64,000 nucleotides of DNA from Mesorhizobium norvegicum (GCF_004919685.1 NZ_SMYZ01000084.1:1-64000), one strand, 5' to 3'. Positions 1 to 11,197 are shown, numbered from the stretch's first letter. The notes: generated by a model from the letters alone, not told the origin. Numbers and translations: made by a program.

Positions 1-1892
1 TCGCTGCCAAGGGCCGTGGATGACGCCAGCCGGCGCACGCTGCCGCCGGTGGCTTCCGCCGGCGCCTTCAGCCGGTTTTCGGTGGAAATGACATCGGCGA
101 ATTCCGGTGCGTTGACCGGGCCGACATGGGCGAGCGCCGTCAGGTCGCCATTGGCGACCTGGTAGAGGCCGATCTCGCTGGTCTCGACGCTGCCGAGGAA
201 GACGCCGGGTTCGGATTTATCGAGCTTGACGGTCAGTGTCTTGCCGGACGGGGTGATGATCTGGGAGGGGCCCGGATCGTCGGCCATCGTCTGGCGGCGG
301 ATTTCCAGCACCATGCCGCGGCCGTCGGCGGTCAGCCGCTCCTCCTCGAGCTCGGGCTCCTTCATCAGCCAGTGCGCAATGCGCCGGTAGAGCTGGACAT
401 GCGGGCCGCCGCCCTCGAAGCCGCGCGCCCACAGCCAGCCCTGGTCGGACAGAAGCATGCCGACGCGGCCTTCGCCCTTGCGGTCGAGCAACAGCAGGGG
501 CCGGTTGTCGGCGCCCTTCATCACCACTTCGCCTTCGGGGTTCTGCACGCCGATGGTGCGGAACCAGCGGCTCCAGTGCGGCGGCTCGGTGGCCGAACCG
601 TCGAGCCCGCGTGTCACCGGGTGGCGCTGGCCGAGTTCGGTGATGCGCGGATAGAAGGCCTTGTCGACCACCTCGCCGGTCGGCATCGCCGGCAGGGCCG
701 CCATCAGCGGCGTGCGCGCGATCGAGCTCTCGCCGGCATATTCGGGGCCGGCCGCAATCAGCAGCGCGCCGCCTTTTTCGACATATTCGGAGATGTAGTC
801 GTAATAGAGGATCGGCAGCACGTCGCGGTGCTGGTAGCGATCGAAGATGATGAGGTCGAAATCCTTGATCTTCTCGACGAACAGCTCGCGGGTCGGGAAG
901 GCGATCAGCGACAATTCGTTGATCGGCGTGCCGTCCTGTTTTTCCGGCGGCCGCAGGATGGTGAAGTGGACGAGATCGACCGAGGCGTCGGATTTCAACA
1001 GGTTGCGCCATGTGCGCTCACCGGCGTGCGGCTCGCCGGAGACGAGCAGAACACGCAGGTTTTCGCGGATACCGTCGATGAGCGCGATGGCGCGGTTGTT
1101 GGTGTCGGTCAGTTCTCCGGGCTCACGATCGATGGCGAGCTCGACGATGTTGCGGCCGGCGCCCGGTATGGTCACCTGCAGCGGCATGGCCTGGCCGACG
1201 GTGGCATGCTCGACCGCGACCTGTTCGCCATTGACCGAGACGCGCACATCGACCGGACCAGTCTCGTTTTCGGTCGAGATGACGCGGTAGGTCATGTCGA
1301 GCGGCTTGCCGACAAGGCCAAAGCGCGGCGCATTTTCGAAGCGGATACGGCGATCCTTTTCGTGGTCGTTGCCGGTGATCAAGGCATGCAGCGGGGCGTT
1401 GAAATCGGGCGCGCCCGGGGGCGCGTCATGGACCTCGCCATCGGTGATCATGATGGCGCCGCCGATGCGTGACGGCGGCACGTCGCGGAAAGCGCCCTCG
1501 AGCGCACCGAACAGCCGTGTCTCGGTGCGCTCCTCGGCAGCCTCGGATTTGCCGGCCTCGACGACGCGCACGTCGAACTGCTTGAAGCGGCCAAGACGCT
1601 GCTGCAGCCGGGCCAGCGCCTCGTCGGTCTGCTTGGTGCGGTCGCCGATATCCTGGCTTTGGCTGCGGTCGACAATCAGCGCGACGACGCTTTTCAGCGG
1701 CTCGCGCTCCTCGTTGAGAAACACCGGGTTGAACAAGGCGGCGGCGAGCGCCACCAGAGCAATGAAGCGGAAGACCGAGCCGCGCTGGCGAAACCACAGG
1801 CCGACCAGCGCCAGCAGCGCCAACGGCACCAGCGCCAAGGCCAGCAAGGGCCAGGAGATCAGCGGTTCGAAGGAGATCGACCAGTTCATCAT
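1..1892 (-). CDS. VWA/glutamine-amidotransferase-like membrane protein (3' end outside window)
   Basis: Last visible gene of the MoxR operon. It begins 3 bases after the stop of the DUF4159 gene with tandem ATG codons (1892, 1889), and a GGGGCAG ribosome site lies inside the upstream gene. Two hydrophobic segments at the N-terminus are followed by a von Willebrand A-like strand with a DRSQS (DxSxS) metal-site motif. Later there is a class I glutamine-amidotransferase-like fold region (FDLIIFDRY, then YVEKGGALLIAAG). The protein is probably membrane anchored with a periplasmic body, and is likely a partner of the MoxR ATPase. The reading frame stays open to base 1, so the C-terminus is missing. 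Confidence 0.85.
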   Translation of the reverse strand, partial: MMNWSISFEPLISWPLLALALVPLALLALVGLWFRQRGSVFRFIALVALAAALFNPVFLNEEREPLKSVVALIVDRSQSQDIGDRTKQTDEALARLQQRLGRFKQFDVRVVEAGKSEAAEERTETRLFGALEGAFRDVPPSRIGGAIMITDGEVHDAPPGAPDFNAPLHALITGNDHEKDRRIRFENAPRFGLVGKPLDMTYRVISTENETGPVDVRVSVNGEQVAVEHATVGQAMPLQVTIPGAGRNIVELAIDREPGELTDTNNRAIALIDGIRENLRVLLVSGEPHAGERTWRNLLKSDASVDLVHFTILRPPEKQDGTPINELSLIAFPTRELFVEKIKDFDLIIFDRYQHRDVLPILYYDYISEYVEKGGALLIAAGPEYAGESSIARTPLMAALPAMPTGEVVDKAFYPRITELGQRHPVTRGLDGSATEPPHWSRWFRTIGVQNPEGEVVMKGADNRPLLLLDRKGEGRVGMLLSDQGWLWARGFEGGGPHVQLYRRIAHWLMKEPELEEERLTADGRGMVLEIRRQTMADDPGPSQIITPSGKTLTVKLDKSEPGVFLGSVETSEIGLYQVANGDLTALAHVGPVNAPEFADVISTENRLKAPAEATGGSVRRLASSTALGS

Positions 1893-1895
1893 GAC

Positions 1896-4718
1896 TTACT
1901 GCCCCAGCCGTTCGAGCAGTATGGGCACGTGCACCTGGTCGGATTTGTAGTTGCCGGTCAGCATGTACATCATAATGTTGACGCCGGCGCGCAGTGCGTA
2001 GATGCGCTGCATCGGGTCCGCCGGCACGGTCGGCAGCAAAGGATCGCCATTCTCGTCAACCGCCCAGGCGCCGGCGAAATCATTGGCGGTGATCATGATC
2101 GGCGAAACGCCGTCGCCGGTGCGCACCGGCCGGTTCTCGGCGTTGCTGGCGTCGAGCGATGCCTCGACCCACAGCGGGCTGCCGGCGAAGCGGCCGGGAA
2201 ATTCGGGCAGGATGAAGAAGGATTTGGTCAGCACGTGATCGGACGGCACCGGCTCCAGCGGCGGCACGTTGAGGTTGCCGAGGATGTCGCGCAGCCGCTC
2301 CGTCGCCGGGCTGGTCGAATCGGCGCCGATGCCGTTGGCGAACTGGTCGCGCGTGTCGAACAGCACCGTGCCGCCTTGCTGCATATAGGCGTCGATGCGG
2401 GCGATCGCGGCCTGGCTCGGCATCGGCGCGGCCGGATCGATCGGCCAGTAGATCAGCGGATAGAATGACAGCTCGTCCTTCGAGATATCGACGCCGGCCG
2501 GCGCGCCCGGTTCGAGTGCCGTCTTCTCGACCAGGAAGCGGGTCAGGCCCTCGAGCCCGGCGCGGCTGATCGAATCGTCGCCCGGTACGCCAGTCAGCAC
2601 ATAGGCGATGCGGGTCTTCGAAATCGCCTCTATTGCCACCTCGTCGCCCGGCTTGGCGTCGTCGGCGCGGGCAAGATCGGCATGGCCGAACAAGGCACCG
2701 AGCGCAATCAGGACTGCTGCTGTGGTAGCCACGGCGCCGGCACGGCGCGGCCGGCGTGAAAACAGGCCGCCCATCCAGAACACCGCCAGCGTATCGAGCA
2801 GCATCAGCGCCAGGGCAGCCGCGACCAGTGCGCCCTTCAAATTGCGCGATTCGTCAAAGGCATACTGGATCGATGTGACGGGAACAGTGATTTGCGGGCG
2901 TGCCAGCGGGGCCAGCGTGCTGTCGGCTTCAAGCAGATTGTGGGCGAAGACGCCCGTCTCAGAGCCATAGAGGCCGGGCGGGTTTTCGAAGGTCACCGGC
3001 AGTGCGCCGGGCCCCGGCACCAGCGGCCGCGCGTCCGGCGTCGGCGGCACCAACGTGCCGTCGGCTGCTATCATGCGGTAGGGCGCCAGCGAGGTGGCGG
3101 CGGCTTCGGCATTGGCGATCGCCGCGCCCTGGTTGCGTGACAGCTGCACGATACGGCGCAGCATCTCGACGAAGCTGCCCGAGATCGGCAGGTTCGACCA
3201 GGTCGCTTCGGGCGTGACGTGGAACAGCACCAGCGTGCCCTTGCCTTTCTTCAGTCCGGTGACCAGCGGCGTGCCGTCGGCAAGGGCCGCCCAGGTGCGC
3301 TCGACAATGTCGGGCGTCGGCTCGGCCAGCACCTGCCTGGTGACGGTGACTTCGGTCGGCGGAGCAAGATCGGCGAACGGGCCGGCCTTGGGGAATTCGG
3401 TGACCGGCTGCGGGGACGTCCATGACAGCGCGCCGCCGAGCGAACGCTCGCCGGTGCGCAGGCGGACCGGCAGCAGGTCGTCGTCATTGCCGGCGGCGGC
3501 CAGCCGCGAACCGGCGAAACGCACCAGCGTGCCGCCATTGTCGACCCAGTCGACCAGTCTCTGCCGGACCTGTGCCGGAATGGTGCCGATGTCGGCCATG
3601 ATGATCATTGCCGGCTTCTGGTCGAGGATCTGCGGGATGGCGTCGGCGAGGTCGGCGCTGGAGGGTTCGACGAGATCGGCGAAGGGCTGCAGCGCGCGCC
3701 TGATGTAGTAGAGCGGCGACAACAGCGGTTGCGCCTGGTCAGCCTCGGCCTGCGACAGCAGCCCGACGCGGCGGCGCTTGGAGCTTTCGTCGAGGACGCG
3801 CACCGCGCCGGCCTGGCGCTCGCCGTCGAGCGCGATCGAGGCGAAGTCGTTGCGCAGCTCGAACGGCACCGCCATGGTGCCGGTGGCGGTGGTTTCGCCG
3901 GGGGAAAAGGTCAGCGTCGCATCGGCGATGCGGCGGCCCTTGTCGTCGAAGGCGCCGGCGGTGACCTGCGCCGGGGCAGGGTCGCCCGGCGCGCGAATGG
4001 CAGTTAGCGCAAAGCCGTCGACCTGGTTGTCGGCGGCGGTCAGGCCGGTCAGCGACAGCCTGTCGGCGGTTGCCCAAACGACACGGGCGGCATTTTTCGA
4101 CAGAAGCGTGTTGAAGGCGGCCTCGTCGCCTTTTGCCGCCAGGCCGTCGGCAAGCACGGCGACGCTGGCGCCGGGCAAGCTCTCCAGCACGCCGGCGACG
4201 CGGGCATAGACGGCGGGCCGGTCGGTCGGGATCGGCCGCGGCTTGGCTGCGCGCAGCCGGTCGAGGGCTGCGGCGGCATCGAACGGGCCAACCTCCGCAT
4301 TGGCTTTTTCGGCGGTGAAGGCGATGACGACCGGCACGCCGTTGGAGCCGGCATCTTTGATCAGCCGCTCGGCGGTGGCGACGCGCTTGCCCCAGTCGGC
4401 GGCACTGGCCCAGTCATTGTCGATGACGAGCGCAAGCGCCGCACCCTCGGCCGGCAACTTTTCGCGCGGGTTGAAGACTGGGTCGGCCAAGGCGGCGACG
4501 ATGAGCGCCGCCATCAGCAGCCTGAGCAGCGTCAGCCACCACGGGCTCTGCTGCGGCGTCTCTTCGCGCTTCAGCACGCGTGCCAGGATCTTCAGCGGCG
4601 GGAAGATTTCGGTCTGCGGCTTGGGCGGCGTCAGCCTGAGCAGCCACCAGATCACCGGCAGCGCCAGCAGGCCCCACAGCACCATGGGGGCGCCAAAGGA
4701 GAGCGGCAGCCAGCTCAT
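1896..4718 (-). CDS. BatA/DUF4159 domain membrane protein
   Basis: 940 residues. The N-terminus carries the BatA-type signature (two hydrophobic segments around LTPPKPQTEIFPPLKIL). A VWA-like stretch follows (ALVIDNDWAS), then a long periplasmic part, two more hydrophobic segments near residues 630-690, and a C-terminal DUF4159 domain (SFYPLIYWP, GGTVLFDTRDQ). Its start overlaps the DUF58 stop as ATGA, so translation is probably coupled. In this family the protein acts with MoxR ATPases and DUF58 proteins in envelope or stress functions; the exact role is unknown. Confidence 0.9.
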   Translation of the reverse strand: MSWLPLSFGAPMVLWGLLALPVIWWLLRLTPPKPQTEIFPPLKILARVLKREETPQQSPWWLTLLRLLMAALIVAALADPVFNPREKLPAEGAALALVIDNDWASAADWGKRVATAERLIKDAGSNGVPVVIAFTAEKANAEVGPFDAAAALDRLRAAKPRPIPTDRPAVYARVAGVLESLPGASVAVLADGLAAKGDEAAFNTLLSKNAARVVWATADRLSLTGLTAADNQVDGFALTAIRAPGDPAPAQVTAGAFDDKGRRIADATLTFSPGETTATGTMAVPFELRNDFASIALDGERQAGAVRVLDESSKRRRVGLLSQAEADQAQPLLSPLYYIRRALQPFADLVEPSSADLADAIPQILDQKPAMIIMADIGTIPAQVRQRLVDWVDNGGTLVRFAGSRLAAAGNDDDLLPVRLRTGERSLGGALSWTSPQPVTEFPKAGPFADLAPPTEVTVTRQVLAEPTPDIVERTWAALADGTPLVTGLKKGKGTLVLFHVTPEATWSNLPISGSFVEMLRRIVQLSRNQGAAIANAEAAATSLAPYRMIAADGTLVPPTPDARPLVPGPGALPVTFENPPGLYGSETGVFAHNLLEADSTLAPLARPQITVPVTSIQYAFDESRNLKGALVAAALALMLLDTLAVFWMGGLFSRRPRRAGAVATTAAVLIALGALFGHADLARADDAKPGDEVAIEAISKTRIAYVLTGVPGDDSISRAGLEGLTRFLVEKTALEPGAPAGVDISKDELSFYPLIYWPIDPAAPMPSQAAIARIDAYMQQGGTVLFDTRDQFANGIGADSTSPATERLRDILGNLNVPPLEPVPSDHVLTKSFFILPEFPGRFAGSPLWVEASLDASNAENRPVRTGDGVSPIMITANDFAGAWAVDENGDPLLPTVPADPMQRIYALRAGVNIMMYMLTGNYKSDQVHVPILLERLGQ

Positions 4719-5628
4719 GCGACGGCCTTTCCGAGGGAGGGGCCATCAGCGGTCATCGCCATGTGCAGGCGCACCAACGCATCGGAAGCCAGCCGATCGG
4801 TGTGGTTGACGGTAAAGCTCCAGCCGAGCCGCTTGCACCAGGCGGCCAGTTCGTGGCGGCGGGCGGTGTAGAGCAGGCGATACTCGTCACCCAGCATCTC
4901 GGCGCGGCCGGCTGTCAGCTTGTCGCCGGTCTCGGGATCGGTGAATTCGGTGCGGCCGGCATAGGGAAAGGTTTCCTCGGCCGGGTCGGCGACCTCGATC
5001 AGATGCGCGCGCACGCCGTGGCGGGCGAGCACGTCGAGCCACGCCATCGTCTCCTCGACGGGATCGAGGAAATCGCTGACGACAACGATGTCGCAGAAGC
5101 GCCTGATATCGGACAGGTCGGGTTTTGCCGGCAAATCGCCGGCATGCATCAGCTGAGCGGCAATGCGCTCGGCGCCGTTGCGGGCGGTGAACGGATCGGT
5201 GAGGCCGGGCCAGGCGATGCGCTCGCCGCTGCGCGACAACAGCTCGGCCATGGCCAGCGCCAGCACCAGCGCGCGCGATTGCTTGGAAACGCTGGCGCCG
5301 GTCGACTTGTAGAGCATCGACGGCGAGGGGTCGGCCCACAGCCAGACCGTATGGGCGGCTTCCCATTCGCGATCGCGCACATAGGTGTGGTCGTCGCGGG
5401 CCGAGCGCCGCCAGTCGATGCGTGAGGCATCGCCTTCGACATAGGGCCGGAACTGCCAGAAATTCTCGCCGATGCCGCGCTTGCGGCGGCCATGCCAGCC
5501 GGCGATCACCGTGTTGACGATGCGCCGTGCCTCGACCAGCAGGTCGGGAACCAGCGAGGCCCGCAACCGGCCACGGGCGAGCGCGTCGCGCGTCGCTGCC
5601 GGTGCTTGGAGCTCGCCAATACGCGCCA

Positions 5629-5629
<1 letters not shown>
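4715..5629 (-). CDS. DUF58 domain protein of MoxR operon
   Basis: 304 residues from the ATG at 5629, which overlaps the moxR stop (ATGA). A longer frame runs upstream but would lie within moxR. The DUF58 hallmark GDASRIDWRRSARDD lies near residues 65-80, and a VWA-like fold follows. DUF58 proteins are encoded next to MoxR AAA ATPases and are thought to be their partners. The protein has no signal peptide and is probably cytoplasmic. Its stop overlaps the next gene by 4 bases. Confidence 0.92.
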
Positions 5630-6633
<1,004 letters not shown>

Positions 6634-6768
6634 GCCGCATCGATCCTCGTGGTTGGAAATACCAGCCTGCAGCATACCATGACTGCCGCGATTCGGCCTC
6701 GCCCAGCGTCTGCATTTGAACTTAAATCACAGACTTAGGCTGACAAGCGGAACAACAGTGACTATTTC

Positions 6769-7404
6769 GTGACCATGACGGGACCCTTGGAACATCGTGA
6801 AGAAAGCCTGACGACCGCCACCGAAGCGCGCGGTCTCGAGGCGCTGATCTCGCGCGCCGCCCGCGCCGGCAAGGGCGCAGCACCTGTCGAGCGCTGGAAT
6901 CCCGACTTCTGCGGCGATCTCGACATGGAGATCAAGGCCGACGGCACCTGGTTCTATCTGGGCACGCCGATCGGGCGAATGCCGCTGGTGCAGCTTTTTT
7001 CCTCGGTGCTGCGCAAGGACGAGGACGGCAAGACCTATCTGGTGACGCCGGTGGAGCGAGTCGGCATCCGCGTCGCCGATGCGCCCTTCATCGCCGTCGA
7101 GATGGATGTTTCGGGCGACGGTGACGCGCGGATCATCACCTTCCGCACCAATGTCGGCGATGTCGTCGAGGCCGGGCCGGAGCGGCCGCTGCGCTTCGTC
7201 GACGAGAACGAGACCGGCGGCCTGAAGCCCTATGTGCTGGTGCGCGGCCGCCTGGAGGCGCTGGTGGCACGGCCGGTGATGTATGAGCTGGTCGGGCATG
7301 GCGAGGAGGTCGAGATCGGCGGCAAGACGATGTTTGCCGTGCGCTCGAAGGGCGCGGTGTTCCCGATCATGCCGGCGGACCAGTTGAAGCGGCTGAGCGC
7401 GTGA
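6769..7404 (+). CDS. DUF1285 family protein
   Basis: 211 residues from a GTG (an in-frame ATG at 6775 is an alternative). The sequence matches the DUF1285 family (WNPDFCGDLDMEIKADGTWFY near the start, then FRTNVGDVVEAGPE). It is cytoplasmic with no known activity. The gene leads a three-gene set in which the stop overlaps the next start (TGATG). The company of a Nudix hydrolase and CCA/poly(A) polymerase is a common arrangement in alphaproteobacteria. Confidence 0.88.
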   Translation: MTMTGPLEHREESLTTATEARGLEALISRAARAGKGAAPVERWNPDFCGDLDMEIKADGTWFYLGTPIGRMPLVQLFSSVLRKDEDGKTYLVTPVERVGIRVADAPFIAVEMDVSGDGDARIITFRTNVGDVVEAGPERPLRFVDENETGGLKPYVLVRGRLEALVARPVMYELVGHGEEVEIGGKTMFAVRSKGAVFPIMPADQLKRLSA

Positions 7405-8036
7405 TGGACCAGGTGTCGCCGGCGCCGTTTTCATCAGCGGATTTTCGCGCGCGCTTCGCCGCGCAGCCGGATGCGCATGCCAGTGACGACTATGGCGATC
7501 ATCGCTTCAACCCCGGCCATCCGCGCCTCAACCAGGGCAAGGCGCTGCGCAATGCGGCCGTGTTGATCCCGGTGGTCGATCATGAGGGCGATGCGACGGT
7601 TCTTTTGACCAAGCGGGCCGAAAAGCTGCGCAACCATTCGGGGCAGGTGGCCTTTCCCGGCGGCACCATAGACCCGACCGATGCCAGTCCGGAGGCGGCG
7701 GCGCTGCGCGAGACCTTCGAGGAGATCGGCCTTGCCCCGGATCGCATCGAGATCATCGGCCGCATGCCTGACTATGTCGCCGGCAGCGGCTACCGCATCG
7801 CACCGGTGCTGGGCATCGTGCGGCCAGGGTTCCAGCTGGCGCTCAACGCCGACGAGGTCGATGCCGCCTTCGAAGTGCCGCTGCGCTTCCTGATGGACCC
7901 GGCCAACCACAAGCGCGACAGCCGCATGTGGAACGATCTCGAATGGTTCTTCTACGACATGCCTTATGGCGACCGGCGCATCTGGGGCGTCACCGCCGGC
8001 ATCATCCGTACGCTGTATGAAAGGCTCTATGCGTGA
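7404..8036 (+). CDS. Nudix hydrolase, CoA pyrophosphatase (NudL-like)
   Basis: 210 residues from the ATG at 7404, which overlaps the previous stop by one base. The UPF0035/NudL signature LRNHSGQVAFPGG directly precedes the Nudix box (REtFEEIGL near residue 108). This subfamily cleaves coenzyme A and its derivatives to phosphopantetheine and 3',5'-ADP; the substrate is assigned by family. Its last codon overlaps the GTG start of the polymerase gene. Confidence 0.9.
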   Translation: MDQVSPAPFSSADFRARFAAQPDAHASDDYGDHRFNPGHPRLNQGKALRNAAVLIPVVDHEGDATVLLTKRAEKLRNHSGQVAFPGGTIDPTDASPEAAALRETFEEIGLAPDRIEIIGRMPDYVAGSGYRIAPVLGIVRPGFQLALNADEVDAAFEVPLRFLMDPANHKRDSRMWNDLEWFFYDMPYGDRRIWGVTAGIIRTLYERLYA

Positions 8037-9295
8037 GTGTCTCGATCGCGGGCAGGGCCGACTGGCTCACCGACAAGCATCTGCAGCGCCTGCTGGCCGC
8101 ACTGACCGGGGGCGGCGAAGAGGCGCGTGTCGCGGGCGGTGCGGTGCGCAACACGCTGATGGGCCAGCCGGTCGCCGACATCGACATCGCCACCACGTGT
8201 TTGCCGCAGGAGACCATCCGTCGCGCCGAGGCGGAAGGCTTCAAGGCGGTGCCGACCGGCATCGAGCATGGCACGATCACGGTTGTCGCCGGCGGCAAGC
8301 CCTATGAGACCACCACCTTGCGCGCCGACATCGAGACCGACGGGCGGCGCGCCAAGGTGTCGTTCGGGCGCGACTGGAAGCTCGACGCCGAGCGGCGCGA
8401 CTTCACCATCAACGCGCTCTATGCCGAGGCCGATGGCAGGGTTGTCGACTTGGTCGGCGGCATCGCCGACATCGAAGCACGCCGGCTGCGCTTCATCGGC
8501 GATGCGGAAGCGCGCATCCGCGAGGATTACCTGCGTATCCTGCGCTTCTTCCGCTTCTTCGCCTGGTATGGCGATGGCCGACCGGATGCCGAGGGGCTGA
8601 AGGCCTGCGCCCGTCTGAAGGAAGGGCTGGCCCAGCTTTCGGCCGAGCGCATCTGGTCGGAACTGAAGAAGCTTCTGTCGGCACCCGATCCCTCGCGGGC
8701 GCTGCTCTGGATGCGGCAGGCCAGCGTCCTGACCGCCGCACTGCCGGAAAGCGAGAAATGGGGCATCGACGCCATCCATGGGCTGACCAAGGCCGAGAAC
8801 GACCTCGGCTGGACGGCTGATCCACTGTTAAGGTTGGAGGCGATCGTGCCACCGGATGCGGCGCGCATGAAGACGCTCGCCGAGCGGCTCAAATTTTCGA
8901 CTGCTGAAGCGGATCGCCTGCGCCACTGGGCGCTTGCCACCGCCGTCGAGCCGAAGACGACCGAGGGCGAACTGGCGAAAAGGCTCTATCGCGGCGACCG
9001 GCAGGGGTTTGTCGACCGTCTGCGGCTGTCGCTTGCGGCAGCCAGGGTGCGCGCTGTCGAGGACAATGAGGCGCTGCTCGAAGCCGGTGGCTTTTCGCGC
9101 CTGCTTGCCTTCGCCATCAAATGGGAGAAGCCGTTGTTTCCGCTGAAAGGGGCCGATCTAACCGCGCTCGGCGCAACTCCAGGGCCGAAACTTGGTGAAA
9201 TCCTTAGGAATCTCGAGGCGGAATGGGTCGAAGCGGGATTCATGCCTGATCGCGGCGCGTTGCTTGAACGCGCCGCGGAAGCGCTTGAAACTTAA
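8033..9295 (+). CDS. CCA tRNA nucleotidyltransferase / poly(A) polymerase family
   Basis: 420 residues from a GTG overlapping the Nudix stop (GTGA). The N-terminal class II nucleotidyltransferase core has GGAVRNTLMGQPVADIDIAT with the DxD metal residues, then RRDFTINALYAE and EDYLRILRFFRF. This family adds CCA to tRNA 3' ends or A residues to RNA; the sequence alone does not separate the two, but alphaproteobacterial members are usually CCA-adding. Third gene of a tightly coupled set. Confidence 0.92.
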   Translation: MSVSIAGRADWLTDKHLQRLLAALTGGGEEARVAGGAVRNTLMGQPVADIDIATTCLPQETIRRAEAEGFKAVPTGIEHGTITVVAGGKPYETTTLRADIETDGRRAKVSFGRDWKLDAERRDFTINALYAEADGRVVDLVGGIADIEARRLRFIGDAEARIREDYLRILRFFRFFAWYGDGRPDAEGLKACARLKEGLAQLSAERIWSELKKLLSAPDPSRALLWMRQASVLTAALPESEKWGIDAIHGLTKAENDLGWTADPLLRLEAIVPPDAARMKTLAERLKFSTAEADRLRHWALATAVEPKTTEGELAKRLYRGDRQGFVDRLRLSLAAARVRAVEDNEALLEAGGFSRLLAFAIKWEKPLFPLKGADLTALGATPGPKLGEILRNLEAEWVEAGFMPDRGALLERAAEALET

Positions 9296-9373
9296 AGCGC
9301 GGCCTGGTGCCGCATCGAATCCGTCAGGCCGGGATCGATCCCCCGCACTCGAAGCCAGACTGCGCGGTGCCGT

Positions 9374-10360
9374 TCACTTGATCGATACGGGAGCCAGGGC
9401 GCGCGAAAGGCTCGCCTCGCCCTTGCCATAGACCGAGGGGCTATAGCCGATCAGCGTGTCGGTACGGGCCGTATTGAGCAACTGGTTGGTGACCTGGGTC
9501 GGCGTTGCCTTGGTGAATTTGCTGCCCACGATCGCGGCGTAACCGGAAATGATCGGCGCGGCGAAGGAGGTGCCGTAAAGGCCTGTCTTGTCCCCCGCGA
9601 CCCCTACGACCAGGAAATGGCTCTGCACAAGCGGATTGGAGCCGGCGGTGTTGGAGTACCAGGCCATCCCGGTCGGGTTTGACGTCGTACCGTTCCCGTT
9701 GAGCGCGCCGACGAAAATCGCGGACGTCTTTCCGATCAAAGCGAGGTCGAGATAGTCCTGCTGGCCGCCGGTGATACCGCCCACGGCAACCGAGTCGTTG
9801 CCCGCGGCCTTCGAAACCACCGCCGTTCCCTTGGTGGCATAGGAGATGATGGAGGCTTCCTCGGCACTCCATCCGATCTGGTTCGAGCTGTAGCCCGCTT
9901 TGGCGTACATGCCATAGCTCAGATTGAGCACGTTCAGGCCAGGCGCCAGCGTGACCGATGAACTCGTGGAGAAGTCTTTCGACCTTATGGTGGCCAGGGT
10001 TGCAATCATGCTGGCTTCCTCGCGGGTCCATTCGCCGTGTCGCTGGTTCTGCACCCCGATGCCAAAGTTGCCATTGAACCGCGATGTGCTGGAGAAGTCG
10101 TCGACGATCGTAATCGTGACGCCTTTTCCCCTGTAGCCCGCACGCCAGGCGGCGCCGACATCGGGGCTCATCCAGCTTTGCACAGTCTGCGATGGGGTTG
10201 TCGGGAGAGTAGCGCTCAGGCAGATGGAAGCGTTTGATTGACCGCCGACGCAGAGCGCCCCCAGCGGATCGGGCCCCGCAGCCTCTTGCGCCGCCGCCAT
10301 CGAGGCCGGCAGGAGGGCGAGAGCCGTGGCGATACCGAACTTCCAACGATTGTTTGACAT
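9374..10360 (-). CDS. Secreted S8 (subtilisin-like) serine peptidase
   Basis: 328 residues. The ATG at 10360 is followed by a signal peptide ending AAAQEA. The catalytic triad is visible: Asp in VTITIVDDFSS, His in QRHGEWTREEASMIA and Ser in YGTSFAAPIISG, with the oxyanion Asn in SKAAGNDS. The C-terminal VYGKGEASLSRALAPVSI resembles the end of the passenger subtilase domain of autotransporters, but no linker or barrel follows. It lies 87 bases downstream of a small outer-membrane-like protein gene on the same strand. Its substrate is unknown. Confidence 0.85.
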   Translation of the reverse strand: MSNNRWKFGIATALALLPASMAAAQEAAGPDPLGALCVGGQSNASICLSATLPTTPSQTVQSWMSPDVGAAWRAGYRGKGVTITIVDDFSSTSRFNGNFGIGVQNQRHGEWTREEASMIATLATIRSKDFSTSSSVTLAPGLNVLNLSYGMYAKAGYSSNQIGWSAEEASIISYATKGTAVVSKAAGNDSVAVGGITGGQQDYLDLALIGKTSAIFVGALNGNGTTSNPTGMAWYSNTAGSNPLVQSHFLVVGVAGDKTGLYGTSFAAPIISGYAAIVGSKFTKATPTQVTNQLLNTARTDTLIGYSPSVYGKGEASLSRALAPVSIK

Positions 10361-10447
10361 GTTCTTACCCCGGTTCAAACAAGAGATAGGCCGCGCCACC
10401 GCGACTTTCCGGCAGCTGCGTGACATTTGATGCACGCCCCCTCGCGA

Positions 10448-11026
10448 TCAGAAGGTAACACGGTAGTTCAGCCAGAGATGCTGCCTCTCCGGTTTAGCGT
10501 TAACCAGATATTTCAAGGTTTCCTCAGGCGCCATCTCGCCGGCGGCGAGCCGGCAATTGACGCTGTAGGTGCCCAAATCGCCATAATCGGCCTGGCAGGA
10601 CTTTTCGGTGAGGTTGCCGCCGATGGTCGTGGTGAGCGACAGGGAAAGAGTGCTGTTGGCACTCGGATGCATCTGAGTGAGGAAACCAAACTTGAGGCTG
10701 GGCTCGATCCGATACTTCTCGCCCTCTTCTCCGGTCCCAAATCCCCAAAGGATGCCGGTATCCTCCGTGATCTGTGTCAGCAGGTCCACGTGCATATCGA
10801 CCCAGCTTGCCCGGTACCATTGGTTGAACGATAGCCGGTTTCCGTTCTGCAGTTCATAACCGCCGTCGCCGAGCCCTCTCGCGCGGTCACTGAGCGGCGA
10901 GCCCTGATGGATGTCGACCAGCGATGTGGTCATTTCCTGGGCAATCGCCGGAGACACGCCAAGGAGCGCGCACAACAGGAGCGCGGTCGTGCGGAAACTC
11001 ACCCGATTGCCGGACTTTTCGCGCAT
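10448..11026 (-). CDS. Small secreted, possibly outer-membrane, protein
   Basis: 192 residues. The ATG at 11026 has GAGGTG 8 bases upstream, and a signal peptide ends near AIAQE. The mature part alternates polar and hydrophobic residues (STLSLSLTTTIGG, HLWLNYRVTF) and ends in Phe. This resembles a beta-barrel segment with a C-terminal outer-membrane signal. There are two cysteines (CQADYGDLGTYSVNC). I do not recognise the family. It precedes the subtilase gene on the same strand, so the two may be co-transcribed. Confidence 0.7.
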   Translation of the reverse strand: MREKSGNRVSFRTTALLLCALLGVSPAIAQEMTTSLVDIHQGSPLSDRARGLGDGGYELQNGNRLSFNQWYRASWVDMHVDLLTQITEDTGILWGFGTGEEGEKYRIEPSLKFGFLTQMHPSANSTLSLSLTTTIGGNLTEKSCQADYGDLGTYSVNCRLAAGEMAPEETLKYLVNAKPERQHLWLNYRVTF

Positions 11027-11197
11027 GCGCGAAACACCTCGCCCCACTGTTTCGGACCAGTGCCTGGTGGCGACGGGCTCCTCTTGCAGCCCACTGTAGC
11101 CCGGATTGTCGGCCTGACAGTCGCACGGGCTCAGTTACCGCGAGGTTTATTTTAGCTGAGGCAAATGTAATTTTTGGACCCCGCAGGTCCACATTGC

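Noticed and set aside
126-1472. 448-residue plus-strand frame at the left edge
   Set aside because: Antisense to the VWA-like gene, whose minus-strand frame is open through the whole region and fits the operon.
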